A stretch of DNA of 64,000 nt from Nitrospira sp. (GTDB lineage Bacteria; Nitrospirota; Nitrospiria; Nitrospirales; UBA8639): the NCBI GenBank assembly GCA_024760505.1, contig CP058931.1, positions 3,544,001 through 3,608,000 of the forward strand, written 5' to 3'. The notes below the pieces were generated by a model. The model did not search any database. It was not told the origin of the DNA and saw only the letters and a program-made list of their open reading frames with translations. Shown one piece after another: positions 35,737 to 44,614 of the stretch (position 1 is its first letter; each line of letters opens with the position of its first letter). The position numbers and the translations under genes were made by a program.

Positions 35737-35922
35737 TTATGACTTGTTAAAGACGCCAGCGTCACAAGAAAAATACTTAATTTGCTTCAAGGGAATGATG
35801 GTGACTTCCTTGGGAGTATCGACTTCAAGAATTTCCATATCATCGCTGATGGTATGACGAATAGCGTCCTTGAATTCTAATTCTTTATTATCAACAAAGG
35901 TAACCTTGACCCAATACTGCAC
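35737..35922 (-). CDS. Small uncharacterised protein, 61 residues
   Basis: The gene starts with GTG at 35922, 6 bases after a strong AAAGGAG, which makes a short gene believable. The protein is acidic and seems built of short strands (YWVKVTFVDNKELEF, EILEVDTPKEVTIIPLKQIKYF). There is no signal peptide or membrane helix. It follows proC by 64 bases and may be co-transcribed. I do not recognise the family. Confidence 0.72.
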   Translation of the reverse strand: MQYWVKVTFVDNKELEFKDAIRHTISDDMEILEVDTPKEVTIIPLKQIKYFSCDAGVFNKS

Positions 35923-35986
35923 CGTGTACTCCTTTCAATAAAACCTTATGCAATGTATGCATTAAACGTTAGTGCCGCCCACGTCA

Positions 35987-36799
35987 TTATTGTCCCAGCT
36001 CATAAGACCGAGCCGTAGCAGCTTTGACGGCTTTCATTAAGGTTGCCCGTAACTTACCTGTTTCTAGTTGTTGAAGACCCGCAATCGTGGTTCCACCCGG
36101 TGACGTCACCCGATCTTTAAGAACAGCAGGATGTTCGCCACTTTCGAGCACCATCCGGGCCGCCCCTAATACCGTTTGTGTCGCAAGGACACTGGCTACG
36201 GTCCGTGGAAGACCGACCAGAACCCCACCGTCTGTGAGTGCTTCAATCACCAGATAGATATACGCAGGACCGCTTCCGCTCAAACCCGTCACGGCATCCA
36301 TTAAGGATTCCTCCACCATGACGACTTTGCCAACCGATTCAAAGATTGATTGAGCCAGTTGAAGGTGGTCCGCGGAGATCCCCGAACTTCCGGCCAAAGC
36401 CGTTACGCCTTCCTGGATGACCGCAGGGGTATTGGGCATCGCACGAATAAGGGAAATGTTTCTCCCGATATGCTGTTGAATGCGTGCCAAGGGATACCCC
36501 GCTGCGACGGAAATCAGTAAGTGCTTCTGAGAAACCTGCTCTTTGATCTCTGCCAGCACTGTATCCATAACCTGAGGCTTAACACAGAGAACAATGATAT
36601 CGGCTGATTTCACTTCATCAGCGTTATCAGATCCCACATGAACGTGAAATGTCTTCTGGAAATGCTCTAACCGGATTGGGGAAATATCGGTAACAGAAAT
36701 GTTGGCGGGAGATGCAAGATGGGCTTTCAAAATTCCGGTCACCAACGCATCAGCCATGTTGCCTGCCCCTAAAAATACAAACTTTGGTGACTGTCCCAT
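35987..36799 (-). CDS. proC: Pyrroline-5-carboxylate reductase
   Basis: ProC reduces pyrroline-5-carboxylate to proline with NAD(P)H, the last step of proline synthesis. The 270-residue protein has the nucleotide-binding start FLGAGNMADALVTGIL, then VLCVKPQVMD, IRAMPNTPA, DAVTGLSGSGPAYIYLVIEAL and the C-terminal VTSPGGTTIAGLQQLE. Length is normal. It is not linked to proA. The 61-residue gene follows it. Confidence 0.98.
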   Translation of the reverse strand: MGQSPKFVFLGAGNMADALVTGILKAHLASPANISVTDISPIRLEHFQKTFHVHVGSDNADEVKSADIIVLCVKPQVMDTVLAEIKEQVSQKHLLISVAAGYPLARIQQHIGRNISLIRAMPNTPAVIQEGVTALAGSSGISADHLQLAQSIFESVGKVVMVEESLMDAVTGLSGSGPAYIYLVIEALTDGGVLVGLPRTVASVLATQTVLGAARMVLESGEHPAVLKDRVTSPGGTTIAGLQQLETGKLRATLMKAVKAATARSYELGQ

Positions 36800-37155
36800 T
36801 CACCGAGTATAGCCGGAGACTGATAGGGGTTCAACTTCACTCCAGGGAATATGATGAACAAAACCACTCAAACAGCATTTCCCAGAATTCGACGCCCTCA
36901 GGACCTATTTCTAAAAAAAAATTCAATTGAGCAATAAACCTTTTCAAATACGATTCCCCGCATGAGGTCGGGCCATCAGTCGCTTGCCGAGGCTACCTGG
37001 TGGAAAGCTTTCCGGATGGCATTCAGTTGCCCCTCCCTTAACGTGAAGAGTATATTAGAAAACCCTGTAAATTCGTCTGGAAAACGTTTGTTCCGTCTCC
37101 ATTTCGCTTACGTTGTAATCCACAATGATTAAAAATTAGAAGCAAGGAGGAAGGG
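36800..37155. other. Intergenic region between proC and the HEAT-repeat genes
   Basis: No gene is seen in these 356 bases between divergent genes. TTGCCC (37027-37032) and TATATT (37051-37056), 18 bases apart, are a possible weak promoter for the plus-strand HEAT-repeat cluster. Confidence 0.35.
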
Positions 37156-38265
37156 ATGAAAGCCTGGCCTGTTTTCTTCATTTTCGTAATATTGGGTATC
37201 GGGGGCATGGCAGCCGAAGCCCGACAAATTCCTCTCACGCCAGAGCAAAAAGCTCACTTGGAAACGGCCCAGACGGTATTGGTGGAGGTTCTTGCCTTAA
37301 CGGAAAAAGGGACGTATGACCCCAGTCCACTGGTTGCCACGGTCAAGGCGCGCTTGGAAGACATTGGATATACGGTCACCACGGACCGCTCTCAACCGCA
37401 CGATGTGACAGTGAAAGTTAAATGTGAAGAAGCTAAAACGTCGACCCGCACCTCTCCCTCCGGCGGGGATGTGGACCTGGCTGATGCACCCAACCGCCTC
37501 TGGAAGGGGCCGGCCTGTCTGTTGACGTATTTTCTCCAACAGAATAATTTCCAATGGAAAAAAGAAGTGCGCACGACCTTTCCGGATGCCAGACAGGCCG
37601 CCCAGCAGGCCCAGGTTGACGATGCCGGAGCCTATGCGATGGACCAGCTCAACCTGCGCCTCGCGGAATATGACTTCCCGGTTTTGCTCGCGGCCGAATG
37701 GGGTCAAATTGATCGCCTGCTCAAACTGTTGGATAACCCCAACACGCCCAAACTGCGGAAAGTGAAAATTCTCTCCGTCCTCAGCGATGTGCATGCGGAA
37801 GACGCCCTCCCGCAACTGACCAAACTTCTCGAGTCCACCGACTTGCAGCAAGAAACCATCAATGCGCTTTCAGGCGCAGGAGCCGATTCCATACCGGTCC
37901 TCATCGATTTATTCCAAACCAGTCCTCAATCCAACATACGGGCGGAAGCGGCAAAAGCCTTGGGGGATATTGCAGCCAGGACGGGAGATCCCCGCACGAT
38001 TCCGCCATTGGTGGAATATGTTTCCGAAGTCTTACCCCGATTGAAAACCTCTGAAGATATTAATTTTACTCTGCTCACTGAAGTGGTCTGGGCGATTGGA
38101 AAATTACGATGGTCTCATTCCTTGAAGCCAATCGCGGAACTACAGGATAAAGTGTGGTTGATTCATGACAATTCGAAAGAAATGGCTGAGTTGCGAGAGG
38201 CCACCAATTGGACCTATAAGGCAATAGAATTGCAAGATGCTGCCATGTTGCCGTCGTATTGCTAA
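37156..38265 (+). CDS. Secreted HEAT-repeat protein, paralogue 1 of 3
   Basis: The 369-residue protein has a signal peptide (residues 1-21, cut near AEA). Residues about 25-165 form an N-terminal domain with EQKAHLETAQTVLVEVLALTEKG, a GYTVTTDRSQPHDVTVKVKCEE segment and KGPACLLTYFLQ. Residues about 190-300 are HEAT-type helical repeats (ALPQLTKLLES, SIPVLIDLFQTS, IRAEAAKALGDIA). Such repeats usually bind other proteins. The start is set by AAGGAGGAAGGG directly before the ATG. Function is unknown; export suggests an envelope or periplasmic scaffold. Paralogue 2 begins 97 bases on and is almost the same. Confidence 0.8.
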   Translation: MKAWPVFFIFVILGIGGMAAEARQIPLTPEQKAHLETAQTVLVEVLALTEKGTYDPSPLVATVKARLEDIGYTVTTDRSQPHDVTVKVKCEEAKTSTRTSPSGGDVDLADAPNRLWKGPACLLTYFLQQNNFQWKKEVRTTFPDARQAAQQAQVDDAGAYAMDQLNLRLAEYDFPVLLAAEWGQIDRLLKLLDNPNTPKLRKVKILSVLSDVHAEDALPQLTKLLESTDLQQETINALSGAGADSIPVLIDLFQTSPQSNIRAEAAKALGDIAARTGDPRTIPPLVEYVSEVLPRLKTSEDINFTLLTEVVWAIGKLRWSHSLKPIAELQDKVWLIHDNSKEMAELREATNWTYKAIELQDAAMLPSYC

Positions 38266-38362
38266 TATACGGTACAATTTAAGAAATTCCTTCAACTTCC
38301 TCTTAACCAAGTCATACCCCCCAAAAGGGTTGGGACTTTGCGATAATAAAAGGAGGTTACTC

Positions 38363-39457
38363 ATGACACGCTGGCCGGTTTTCCTCATTTTCGCAATACT
38401 GTGTGTCGGGGTCATGGCATCCGAGGCCCGCAGAGTTCACCTCACACCAGAGCAAAAAACGCAATTAGAGAATGCTCAAACCGTGTTGGTCGAGGTCCTT
38501 GCCTTAACGGAAAAAGGGAGCTATGACCCCAGTCCACTGGTCGCCACCGTCAAGGCGCGCTTGGAAGACATGGGGTATACAGTGACCACGGATCGCTCTC
38601 AACCTCACGATGTGGAAATAAAAGTAAAATGTGAAGAACAGAAGACGGTGACTGGCACCTCTCCCACCGGTGGAGACGTAGATCTGGCTGATGCACCCAA
38701 CCGACTCTGGAAAGGGCCGGCCTGTCTGTTAACGTATTTCCTCCAACACAATGATTTGCAATGGAAAAAAGAAGTGCGCACAACCTTTCCGGATGCCAGA
38801 CAGGCCGCCCAAAAGGCTCAGATTGACGATGCCGGGACCTATGCGATGGACCAGCTCAACCAACGGCTTTCGGAATATGACTTCCCGGTTTTGCTCGCCG
38901 CCGAATGGGGTCAAATCGATCGTCTGCTCAAACTGTTGGATAATCCCAATACGCCCAAACTGCGGAAAGTGAAAATTCTTTCCGTCCTCAGCGATGTGCA
39001 TGCCGAGGAAGCCCTGCCGCAACTGACCAAACTTCTCGAGTCCACCGACTTGCAGCAAGAAACCATCAATGCGCTTTCAGGCGCTGGAGGGCATTCCATT
39101 CCCTTGCTCATCGATTTATTCCAAACCAGCCGGCAATCCAGTATTCGAGCAGAAGCGGCAAAAGCCTTGGGGGATATTGCAGCCAAAACGGGAGACCCCC
39201 GTCCGATTCCCCCATTAGTGCAGTACGTGTCTGCGCTATTACCGCAATTGAAAACCTCGGAAAATATTGATTTTCCGGTTCTCACTGAAGTGGTCTGGGC
39301 TATTGGCAAGCAACGATGGGAAGGTTCACTTAAACCCATGAGAGAGCTTCAGCAGAAGATTTGGGTGATTTTTGACAATTCGAAAGAAATGGCTGAATTA
39401 CGGGAGGCCACGAGCTGGACCTATAAACAAATAGACTTGGATGGCCATCTCAGTTAA
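38363..39457 (+). CDS. Secreted HEAT-repeat protein, paralogue 2 of 3
   Basis: The 364-residue protein is nearly identical to paralogue 1 over most of its length, with the same signal peptide, N-terminal domain and HEAT repeats. Long DNA stretches match as well, so the duplication looks fairly recent. The true start is ATG 38363, preceded by AAAGGAGG; a longer frame from 38237 overlaps paralogue 1 and lacks a ribosome binding site. Its C-terminus (WVIFDNSKEMAELREATSWTYKQID) is closer to paralogue 3 than to paralogue 1, which hints at gene conversion or the order of duplication. Confidence 0.8.
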   Translation: MTRWPVFLIFAILCVGVMASEARRVHLTPEQKTQLENAQTVLVEVLALTEKGSYDPSPLVATVKARLEDMGYTVTTDRSQPHDVEIKVKCEEQKTVTGTSPTGGDVDLADAPNRLWKGPACLLTYFLQHNDLQWKKEVRTTFPDARQAAQKAQIDDAGTYAMDQLNQRLSEYDFPVLLAAEWGQIDRLLKLLDNPNTPKLRKVKILSVLSDVHAEEALPQLTKLLESTDLQQETINALSGAGGHSIPLLIDLFQTSRQSSIRAEAAKALGDIAAKTGDPRPIPPLVQYVSALLPQLKTSENIDFPVLTEVVWAIGKQRWEGSLKPMRELQQKIWVIFDNSKEMAELREATSWTYKQIDLDGHLS

Positions 39458-39490
39458 TTCCTCACAACATTGTACCGTGGGAGATCAGGC

Positions 39491-40594
39491 ATGAGGACAT
39501 GGGCGGCATGTGGATTCATCTCCATAGTATTGCTCGTTGGGTTTTTCGGTTCAGAGGGTTTTGCCCGACGGACCTATCTCGACCAAGAACAAAAGGCGCA
39601 ACTCGAAGGCATTCAAACGATTATGATTCACGTCTTGGCGTTGACAGAGCGGGGCAAAGTGGATGGAACAGTCATCGAAAAAGTGGTGAGACAACGTTTA
39701 GAAGAATTGGGCTATACCGTGGTAACCGATCGCGATGCTCCATTCGATGTGAGGGTGAACGTCAAATGCGAAGAAGTAAAAAAATGGTCGGGAACCACTC
39801 GCGGCGGCGGTGATGCGGACCATTCCGGCGCTCCATCCCGCCTCTGGAAAGGCCCGGCCTGTCTCTTTTCCTATCAATTGGATGGACGAGACTTAGGGTG
39901 GTACAAAGAAGCGCGAACCAGTTTTGAAGATCCGGGTGAAGCCGCGAAGGTCGCTCACGCTCCACAATCCGGTCTTTATGCAATTCAACAATTAGCCGAA
40001 CGGATTCAAGAATTTGATTTTCCCGTTATGCTCGCTGCGGAATGGGGGCATGATGCTCGCCTGTTCAAGCTACTCAATAACCCCCAGACGCCCAATAAAC
40101 GCAAGCTAAGAATTTTATCCCTGCTGCCTCAAGTGGAATCACACGATACCCTGCCGCTACTGAAAGAACTCATTCAAGATCCGGAACTGGCAGAAGAGGC
40201 CATCGTCGCGCTTTCCAGCACGGGGAGCGAAGGCATTCCCCTCTTAACCGATATTTTTCAAACACAGAAAGACTCGAAGATTCGAGCGGCTGCAGCCAAA
40301 GGATTAGGGGAAATTGGCGCCCATACCGGAGATCCTTCAGTCACCCCGCCAATGCTTGGATATGTGGTGGAAAATCTACCCCACATCAAATCATCTTCGG
40401 ACATCGATTTCCCGGTTCTGACAGAGGTCGTGTGGAGTTTAGGCAAACTAAGAAATGAAAAGTCTATCGCCCCGATTAATGAGCTACAAAGCAAAATCTG
40501 GGTGATTTTTGACAATTCGGAGGAAATGGCCGAACTGCGGGAGGCCACGAGCTGGACCTATAAACAAATCGATATGGATTGGCAGGTTCAGTAG
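39491..40594 (+). CDS. Secreted HEAT-repeat protein, paralogue 3 of 3
   Basis: The 367-residue protein has the same plan as the two genes before it (signal peptide, EQKAQLEGIQTIMIHVLALTERG, KGPACLFSYQLDG, HEAT repeats, WTYKQID near the end) but is clearly diverged. The likely start is ATG 39491 (MRTWAACGF), 7 bases after GGGAG; an upstream in-frame ATG at 39470 has no such site. It lies 33 bases after paralogue 2, so the three probably form one transcript. Confidence 0.8.
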   Translation: MRTWAACGFISIVLLVGFFGSEGFARRTYLDQEQKAQLEGIQTIMIHVLALTERGKVDGTVIEKVVRQRLEELGYTVVTDRDAPFDVRVNVKCEEVKKWSGTTRGGGDADHSGAPSRLWKGPACLFSYQLDGRDLGWYKEARTSFEDPGEAAKVAHAPQSGLYAIQQLAERIQEFDFPVMLAAEWGHDARLFKLLNNPQTPNKRKLRILSLLPQVESHDTLPLLKELIQDPELAEEAIVALSSTGSEGIPLLTDIFQTQKDSKIRAAAAKGLGEIGAHTGDPSVTPPMLGYVVENLPHIKSSSDIDFPVLTEVVWSLGKLRNEKSIAPINELQSKIWVIFDNSEEMAELREATSWTYKQIDMDWQVQ

Positions 40595-40664
40595 ACAGAG
40601 CTATTTTGAATCTCAGCCAACGTCCCATCAGCCAGATTCATCTTGACGGCCATCAGCTGACGTC

Positions 40665-41183
40665 ATGATTTTGATCCCCACCCAGCTTACCTACATTGGT
40701 TGTTTCTTTATGGTACTTATGGTTGGCTATGCGGAAAGAGGCTCCACACAAATGACCGGGGAGCTCGGGGAAATGGACCGCTTGGAACAACATGCCGAAG
40801 ACGCGATTGCGAATGGAGACCCTGAGGGCGCCGCACTCTCCATTGGGAAGGCCGCTCTCATGGCAAAAATTCTCGCTCAAAAGGAAGAGCACCAACAGAC
40901 TCGCGCTTTGTATCAAGCAGCAGAAACCCTATTTAGAGGCCAAGAACAGGGCTATCGTGCTTTCGCACTCTTTGAACGTGCGGGAGGACAGCCTCCGGCC
41001 TCCAAAGGTGTATGCCAATACCTCGCACAGGCTGATGAAAAGGTGAAACAATCACAGGAGGAGCTCAGGGCCTTGCCCGATTTCACAAATGAATCGTTGA
41101 GGGACCGCCGGTCCCGGCGCATCGGAAAGACCCAAGAATGGGAAAGACTTCTCCAGGGCCTGGAACAAGACTTGTCGTGTTAG
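40665..41183 (+). CDS. Hypothetical exported helical protein, 172 residues
   Basis: The N-terminus has a hydrophobic segment (about 5-22) that could be a signal peptide or anchor. The rest is helical and charged with TPR-like spacing (AEDAIANGDPEGAALSIGKAALMAKILA, QTRALYQAAETLFRGQEQ). There is no clear ribosome binding site. It follows the HEAT-repeat genes by 70 bases on the same strand and may belong to their transcript. No family was recognised. Confidence 0.6.
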   Translation: MILIPTQLTYIGCFFMVLMVGYAERGSTQMTGELGEMDRLEQHAEDAIANGDPEGAALSIGKAALMAKILAQKEEHQQTRALYQAAETLFRGQEQGYRAFALFERAGGQPPASKGVCQYLAQADEKVKQSQEELRALPDFTNESLRDRRSRRIGKTQEWERLLQGLEQDLSC

Positions 41184-41273
41184 CCTTTTCTCAATCTATC
41201 TGACTCGCCAAATTTATCTCCCGTCCTCACAAGGAAAAAGAGACGTTTTTAAAGAGACCGGGAAGACCGTGTG

Positions 41274-42362
41274 TTAGTGAGAACAGGCGTTGGGAACTCT
41301 CTGACTCAGTGACGGATCCGGTTCGACACTGAACACGGATCGAGTGAGCAGACGGGCGATTTCTTTGGAGATGACTTCCTGCATGACTTTGCTGGCACGA
41401 ATCCGTGCTTCCTTTTCGGTCACATGCCCTTCCCGCCCCGTCTCCGAAATCACCCCAATAAGTCGATGAGAAGGATTTTCATAGATATCGATATCGCCAC
41501 ACCATCGCACATATTTGAACAAGGGATCCGGTAAACTCACGGTCCAAAATTGTCCTTGCCCAACAATAGCCAGGTCCGCAACCTCCGAGGACTTTGAATC
41601 GGCGTGACGGCCTAATAAGCCTTCCTGCTTGAGCCCCTCCAAGATCGCCCGTTCCATGTCCTCATGGTATTCCCCCTCAATCGCCACCGAGATAACCAAA
41701 TTTTGGGCAACAAAATCCATGAATTCACGTTGGATCTGTGGGATACGATAGAACGGTGGCAGACTGTCTCCACTGGTGCGGATCACCCGGAGATCTGTAT
41801 TGAGGGCATCCCGATCAGCTAATAAAATCATGGCTTCTTTGTAGCCTCGGATGCGTTGAATTTTCTGAGGATGTGTTCGGCCCTGATGAATCATATTCTC
41901 AATCTTCGTATCCCATTCCTGTAATCGTTCCAGAATGGCTTTCTCAGCTTGTTGCCGGTCGAGGCCCGCCAAAGCCCAAAAATGTCTGGTAGACGGCTGA
42001 TACCAGAGGTCCAATATCTGCACATTTTCCAGGGCTTTGCTGGTCGTCACCTGTGTCCGTTGGTCGAGTTGTAACTCCCGTCGAGTTTGACTTCCCCCCC
42101 CGGACTCTCGAATGGAATACGTTTCATGGTCCATCGATTGGGTGTTCACTTGCGCAGAAAATACTCTGGCAACGGCGGCATACGCCCTTTTTTCAGCTTG
42201 CTCCCGGGATTGGGCTTCTCCAATACCGGTGAGATATCGTTCAGCGGGGTATGATTGGTGAGGCGACATGATCCATTCAGGCGGGGTCTCCCTGCCAAAC
42301 CAGGCACAGCCTCCGGCTAGGATGCATATTCCACTCCATAGCAATATTCTCAGGATATTCAT
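41274..42362 (-). CDS. LPP20-like lipoprotein, large form
   Basis: The 362-residue protein has a lipoprotein signal with lipobox LAGGC (Cys19). Residues about 25-150 match the LPP20 pattern as I know it: PPEWI, YLTGIGEAQSREQAEKRAYAAVARVFSAQV, then FWALAGLDRQQAEKAILERL. The C-terminal half (about 190-350) resembles a second, LPS/LpoB-like alpha-beta domain but is not assigned. It is the last gene of a minus-strand lipoprotein set with the COG3014-like, LpoB-like and small LPP20-like genes. Role: probably outer-membrane or cell-wall related. Confidence 0.75.
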   Translation of the reverse strand: MNILRILLWSGICILAGGCAWFGRETPPEWIMSPHQSYPAERYLTGIGEAQSREQAEKRAYAAVARVFSAQVNTQSMDHETYSIRESGGGSQTRRELQLDQRTQVTTSKALENVQILDLWYQPSTRHFWALAGLDRQQAEKAILERLQEWDTKIENMIHQGRTHPQKIQRIRGYKEAMILLADRDALNTDLRVIRTSGDSLPPFYRIPQIQREFMDFVAQNLVISVAIEGEYHEDMERAILEGLKQEGLLGRHADSKSSEVADLAIVGQGQFWTVSLPDPLFKYVRWCGDIDIYENPSHRLIGVISETGREGHVTEKEARIRASKVMQEVISKEIARLLTRSVFSVEPDPSLSQRVPNACSH

Positions 42363-42368
42363 GATTGC

Positions 42369-43811
42369 TTATTGGAAACTCTGGTGAATGACAAGCGTTG
42401 TTTCGCCTTTCATAAGTTGAAGCCGATGATGTTGAGACTCTCCAGCCTTCCGTCCCTGGTAATCCATGGACTGGATAGCCACGGAATAGTCACCCGGGTC
42501 AACCCAGAGTCGTGTCAACTGAAGCTCACCTGGAAGAGTTCGCCATGACCGAATATCGGCTTCTTCTGTGGCCAGGGCAAAAATTCTGGCAATCGCGCCC
42601 ACTAACAAGCCGACCCAATCCTGATTGTTCCGGCCCGCGGCCGCTCTGGCCCCAATGGTGATGCCTTCAGCCGCCGCCATTTTCATGGCGGATCGAGCTA
42701 CTGCCCGGAGCACGAGTCCATTATAATCATCGTCCAGGTTTTTTTCGGCTACGGCGGCAATATCATACACCCGCTCCGATTGGGTTTTAAAACTGGCAGT
42801 CTGATTGGTGCCTTCGATCACATCATGGGCTAACGAGGTTTTTTTCACCGTAAGCCGGGGCAAGGCAATTCGGGCGATTTGTCCGTGAATGCCATACAGC
42901 AGAGACTCCGCTCCTCTCTTGTCCCGAGTACTCCGGCCAAACCAGGGCTTGGTAAGGGCCACCAGGTACAAGGCGTCTAAACTTACGGGAACATCAATAA
43001 TTACATCTTCTTTCTTGGGTCCCTGGCCGTGGTAACTGATCACAATGAGTTGGGCCTGGGAGTATAGGCCATCGGAGACTGAAGCAATACTGACTTCCGG
43101 AAATTTCTCCCGATACTGTTGGACTTCATCAGACAATCCCAATCGTTCGGCCGTTCGAATCAGATCAGCTTTCAGGATATCCGGAAAAACGACACGGGAC
43201 CACGCCCGACTGTCCTCATAGACTTGTTCAGCCTTTCGATATCCGACATAGGCATTATTGAGATCGCCGGTAATGTCATAGAGCATCCCCACCAAATACC
43301 GAGCAAACGGATCTTCTTGGTAGGTCTCTTTTCCCTCTTGTTTGTCGTGAAGCACATTGAGACGATGATCAATTCTCCGTCCCTCCACCAACGCCTCATC
43401 CCACTGTTGGAGGGCAGCATAGTTCAGCGCCTTTACCACGTTAATCATGACATGTTCATAAGGAGCCCCTTCAAAGGGCCGTTGAGCCTCATTCACGAGC
43501 AGGCCTGAGGCCTCGTCTCGCAGATGCCTCGTATACAGGTCTTCAACAAGAGTATACGCCTCTTCCAGCACCTTATTGCTTTCAACATACCGTTCGGCCA
43601 AGTGGAGCACCATGCCCTCATCCAGTAAATAGAGCAAGCGATTTTTGTCTCCATAATCTGCCTCTGCCGATTGAATAATTGTAACAGCCTGGCCTGAGTT
43701 CCCTGTCAATAGACTACGCTCTACTTTGGCATAGTGGGACATAGGGCCACTACACCCGACAAACAAGATGGCTCCGAGGGCAAGCAGGAGGATTCTCGGT
43801 TTAACTCTCAT
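42369..43811 (-). CDS. COG3014-like lipoprotein with TPR-type N-terminal half
   Basis: The 480-residue protein has lipobox LFVGC (Cys20). Residues about 25-230 are helical and TPR-like (YVESNKVLEEAYTLVEDLY, VVKALNYAALQQWDEALVEGRRI, YLVGMLYDITGDLNNAYVGYRKAE). The C-terminal part is beta-rich (RTLPGELQLTRLWVDPGDYSVAIQ) with a Gly/Ala-rich helix before it. It resembles proteins grouped as COG3014, an uncharacterised family often found beside LpoB and LPP20 proteins. It lies 6 bases before the large LPP20-like gene. Confidence 0.72.
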   Translation of the reverse strand: MRVKPRILLLALGAILFVGCSGPMSHYAKVERSLLTGNSGQAVTIIQSAEADYGDKNRLLYLLDEGMVLHLAERYVESNKVLEEAYTLVEDLYTRHLRDEASGLLVNEAQRPFEGAPYEHVMINVVKALNYAALQQWDEALVEGRRIDHRLNVLHDKQEGKETYQEDPFARYLVGMLYDITGDLNNAYVGYRKAEQVYEDSRAWSRVVFPDILKADLIRTAERLGLSDEVQQYREKFPEVSIASVSDGLYSQAQLIVISYHGQGPKKEDVIIDVPVSLDALYLVALTKPWFGRSTRDKRGAESLLYGIHGQIARIALPRLTVKKTSLAHDVIEGTNQTASFKTQSERVYDIAAVAEKNLDDDYNGLVLRAVARSAMKMAAAEGITIGARAAAGRNNQDWVGLLVGAIARIFALATEEADIRSWRTLPGELQLTRLWVDPGDYSVAIQSMDYQGRKAGESQHHRLQLMKGETTLVIHQSFQ

Positions 43812-43934
43812 GGAGAAGAGGACACGTTGGCCAAGGTGGGCTGGTGAAAAACAAGCCCCTGACGATTAAAGCCAAGGAGGGAGAAGGACCGAACAACCGA
43901 CCGCACGTTACGGAAGGGATTGGATGACCCTGCG

Positions 43935-44585
43935 TTAAAAGAGGAGACGTTTACGCTCGACGACTTTTTTGATTTTTTTCTGTCCGTACCAGGATTTCAC
44001 ATTCGTCTCAACATTGATGAGATCTAAATCAACCTGATAATAAATTCCTTTGACCCCATCAGATTCATCCACAATAGTACTAATCGTGCCCTTCATCATA
44101 AAATCCGCCCCCAGTTCCTGCCCAGGGCGTTTCTGGGTATCCTCCCTGGCATGAACCGCTTGCTCTTGTCGTTCCTGACGAATTTCATCGCGATCCCGTT
44201 GACTTGCCACAAACAGCACTTTTTGAGAATTGGTCATTTCCCGTTCCAAGTCCGTCACAAAGGTGCCCACATCGATATGTTCATGGCTTTTATTGAGGAT
44301 CGTCCCGACAATCACCGTCGGGACTCGATTGTGTTGATTCGTAAAGTTTTCCAACCAAGGCCGGCTTACCATTTCCTTCATCATGGCTTCGGCCACTAAC
44401 TTCGAGTCCGTATCATTCCACCGACCGCTAAAATCGGTCACGACCCCGGGGTCTATTCTGGTCACCTTTCTTTCTTTTCCGCATCCGCCCAATAAGAGAA
44501 GGCAAAGGCAGGGGACAACAACCGCGCAGGATTTGATCAATCGAATGGTGGGGAGCAAGGTGATTCCTTTGTGAAGATGAGCCAA
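43935..44585 (-). CDS. LpoB-like penicillin-binding protein activator lipoprotein
   Basis: The 216-residue protein has a signal with lipobox LLGGC (Cys35). The rest matches the LpoB/CsgG-like pattern: FSGRWNDTDSKLVAEAMMKEMVSRPWLE, PTVIVGTILNKSHEHIDVGTFVTDLEREMTNSQKVLFV, ELGADFMMKGTISTIVDE and YYQVDLDLINVETNVKSWYGQKKIKK. In E. coli LpoB is an outer-membrane lipoprotein that activates PBP1B; that role here is inferred. The N-terminal ~13 residues before the hydrophobic core may not be translated. It lies 29 bases after the small LPP20-like gene. Confidence 0.82.
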   Translation of the reverse strand: MAHLHKGITLLPTIRLIKSCAVVVPCLCLLLLGGCGKERKVTRIDPGVVTDFSGRWNDTDSKLVAEAMMKEMVSRPWLENFTNQHNRVPTVIVGTILNKSHEHIDVGTFVTDLEREMTNSQKVLFVASQRDRDEIRQERQEQAVHAREDTQKRPGQELGADFMMKGTISTIVDESDGVKGIYYQVDLDLINVETNVKSWYGQKKIKKVVERKRLLF

Positions 44586-44614
44586 GAAGGCAAAAGGCCG
44601 CTAATTAACCTGGG

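Noticed and set aside
37156..39457. CRISPR-like or DNA repeat array suggested by the repeated DNA of the HEAT-repeat genes
   Set aside because: The repetition comes from two near-identical coding genes; there are no short direct repeats with spacers anywhere in the window.
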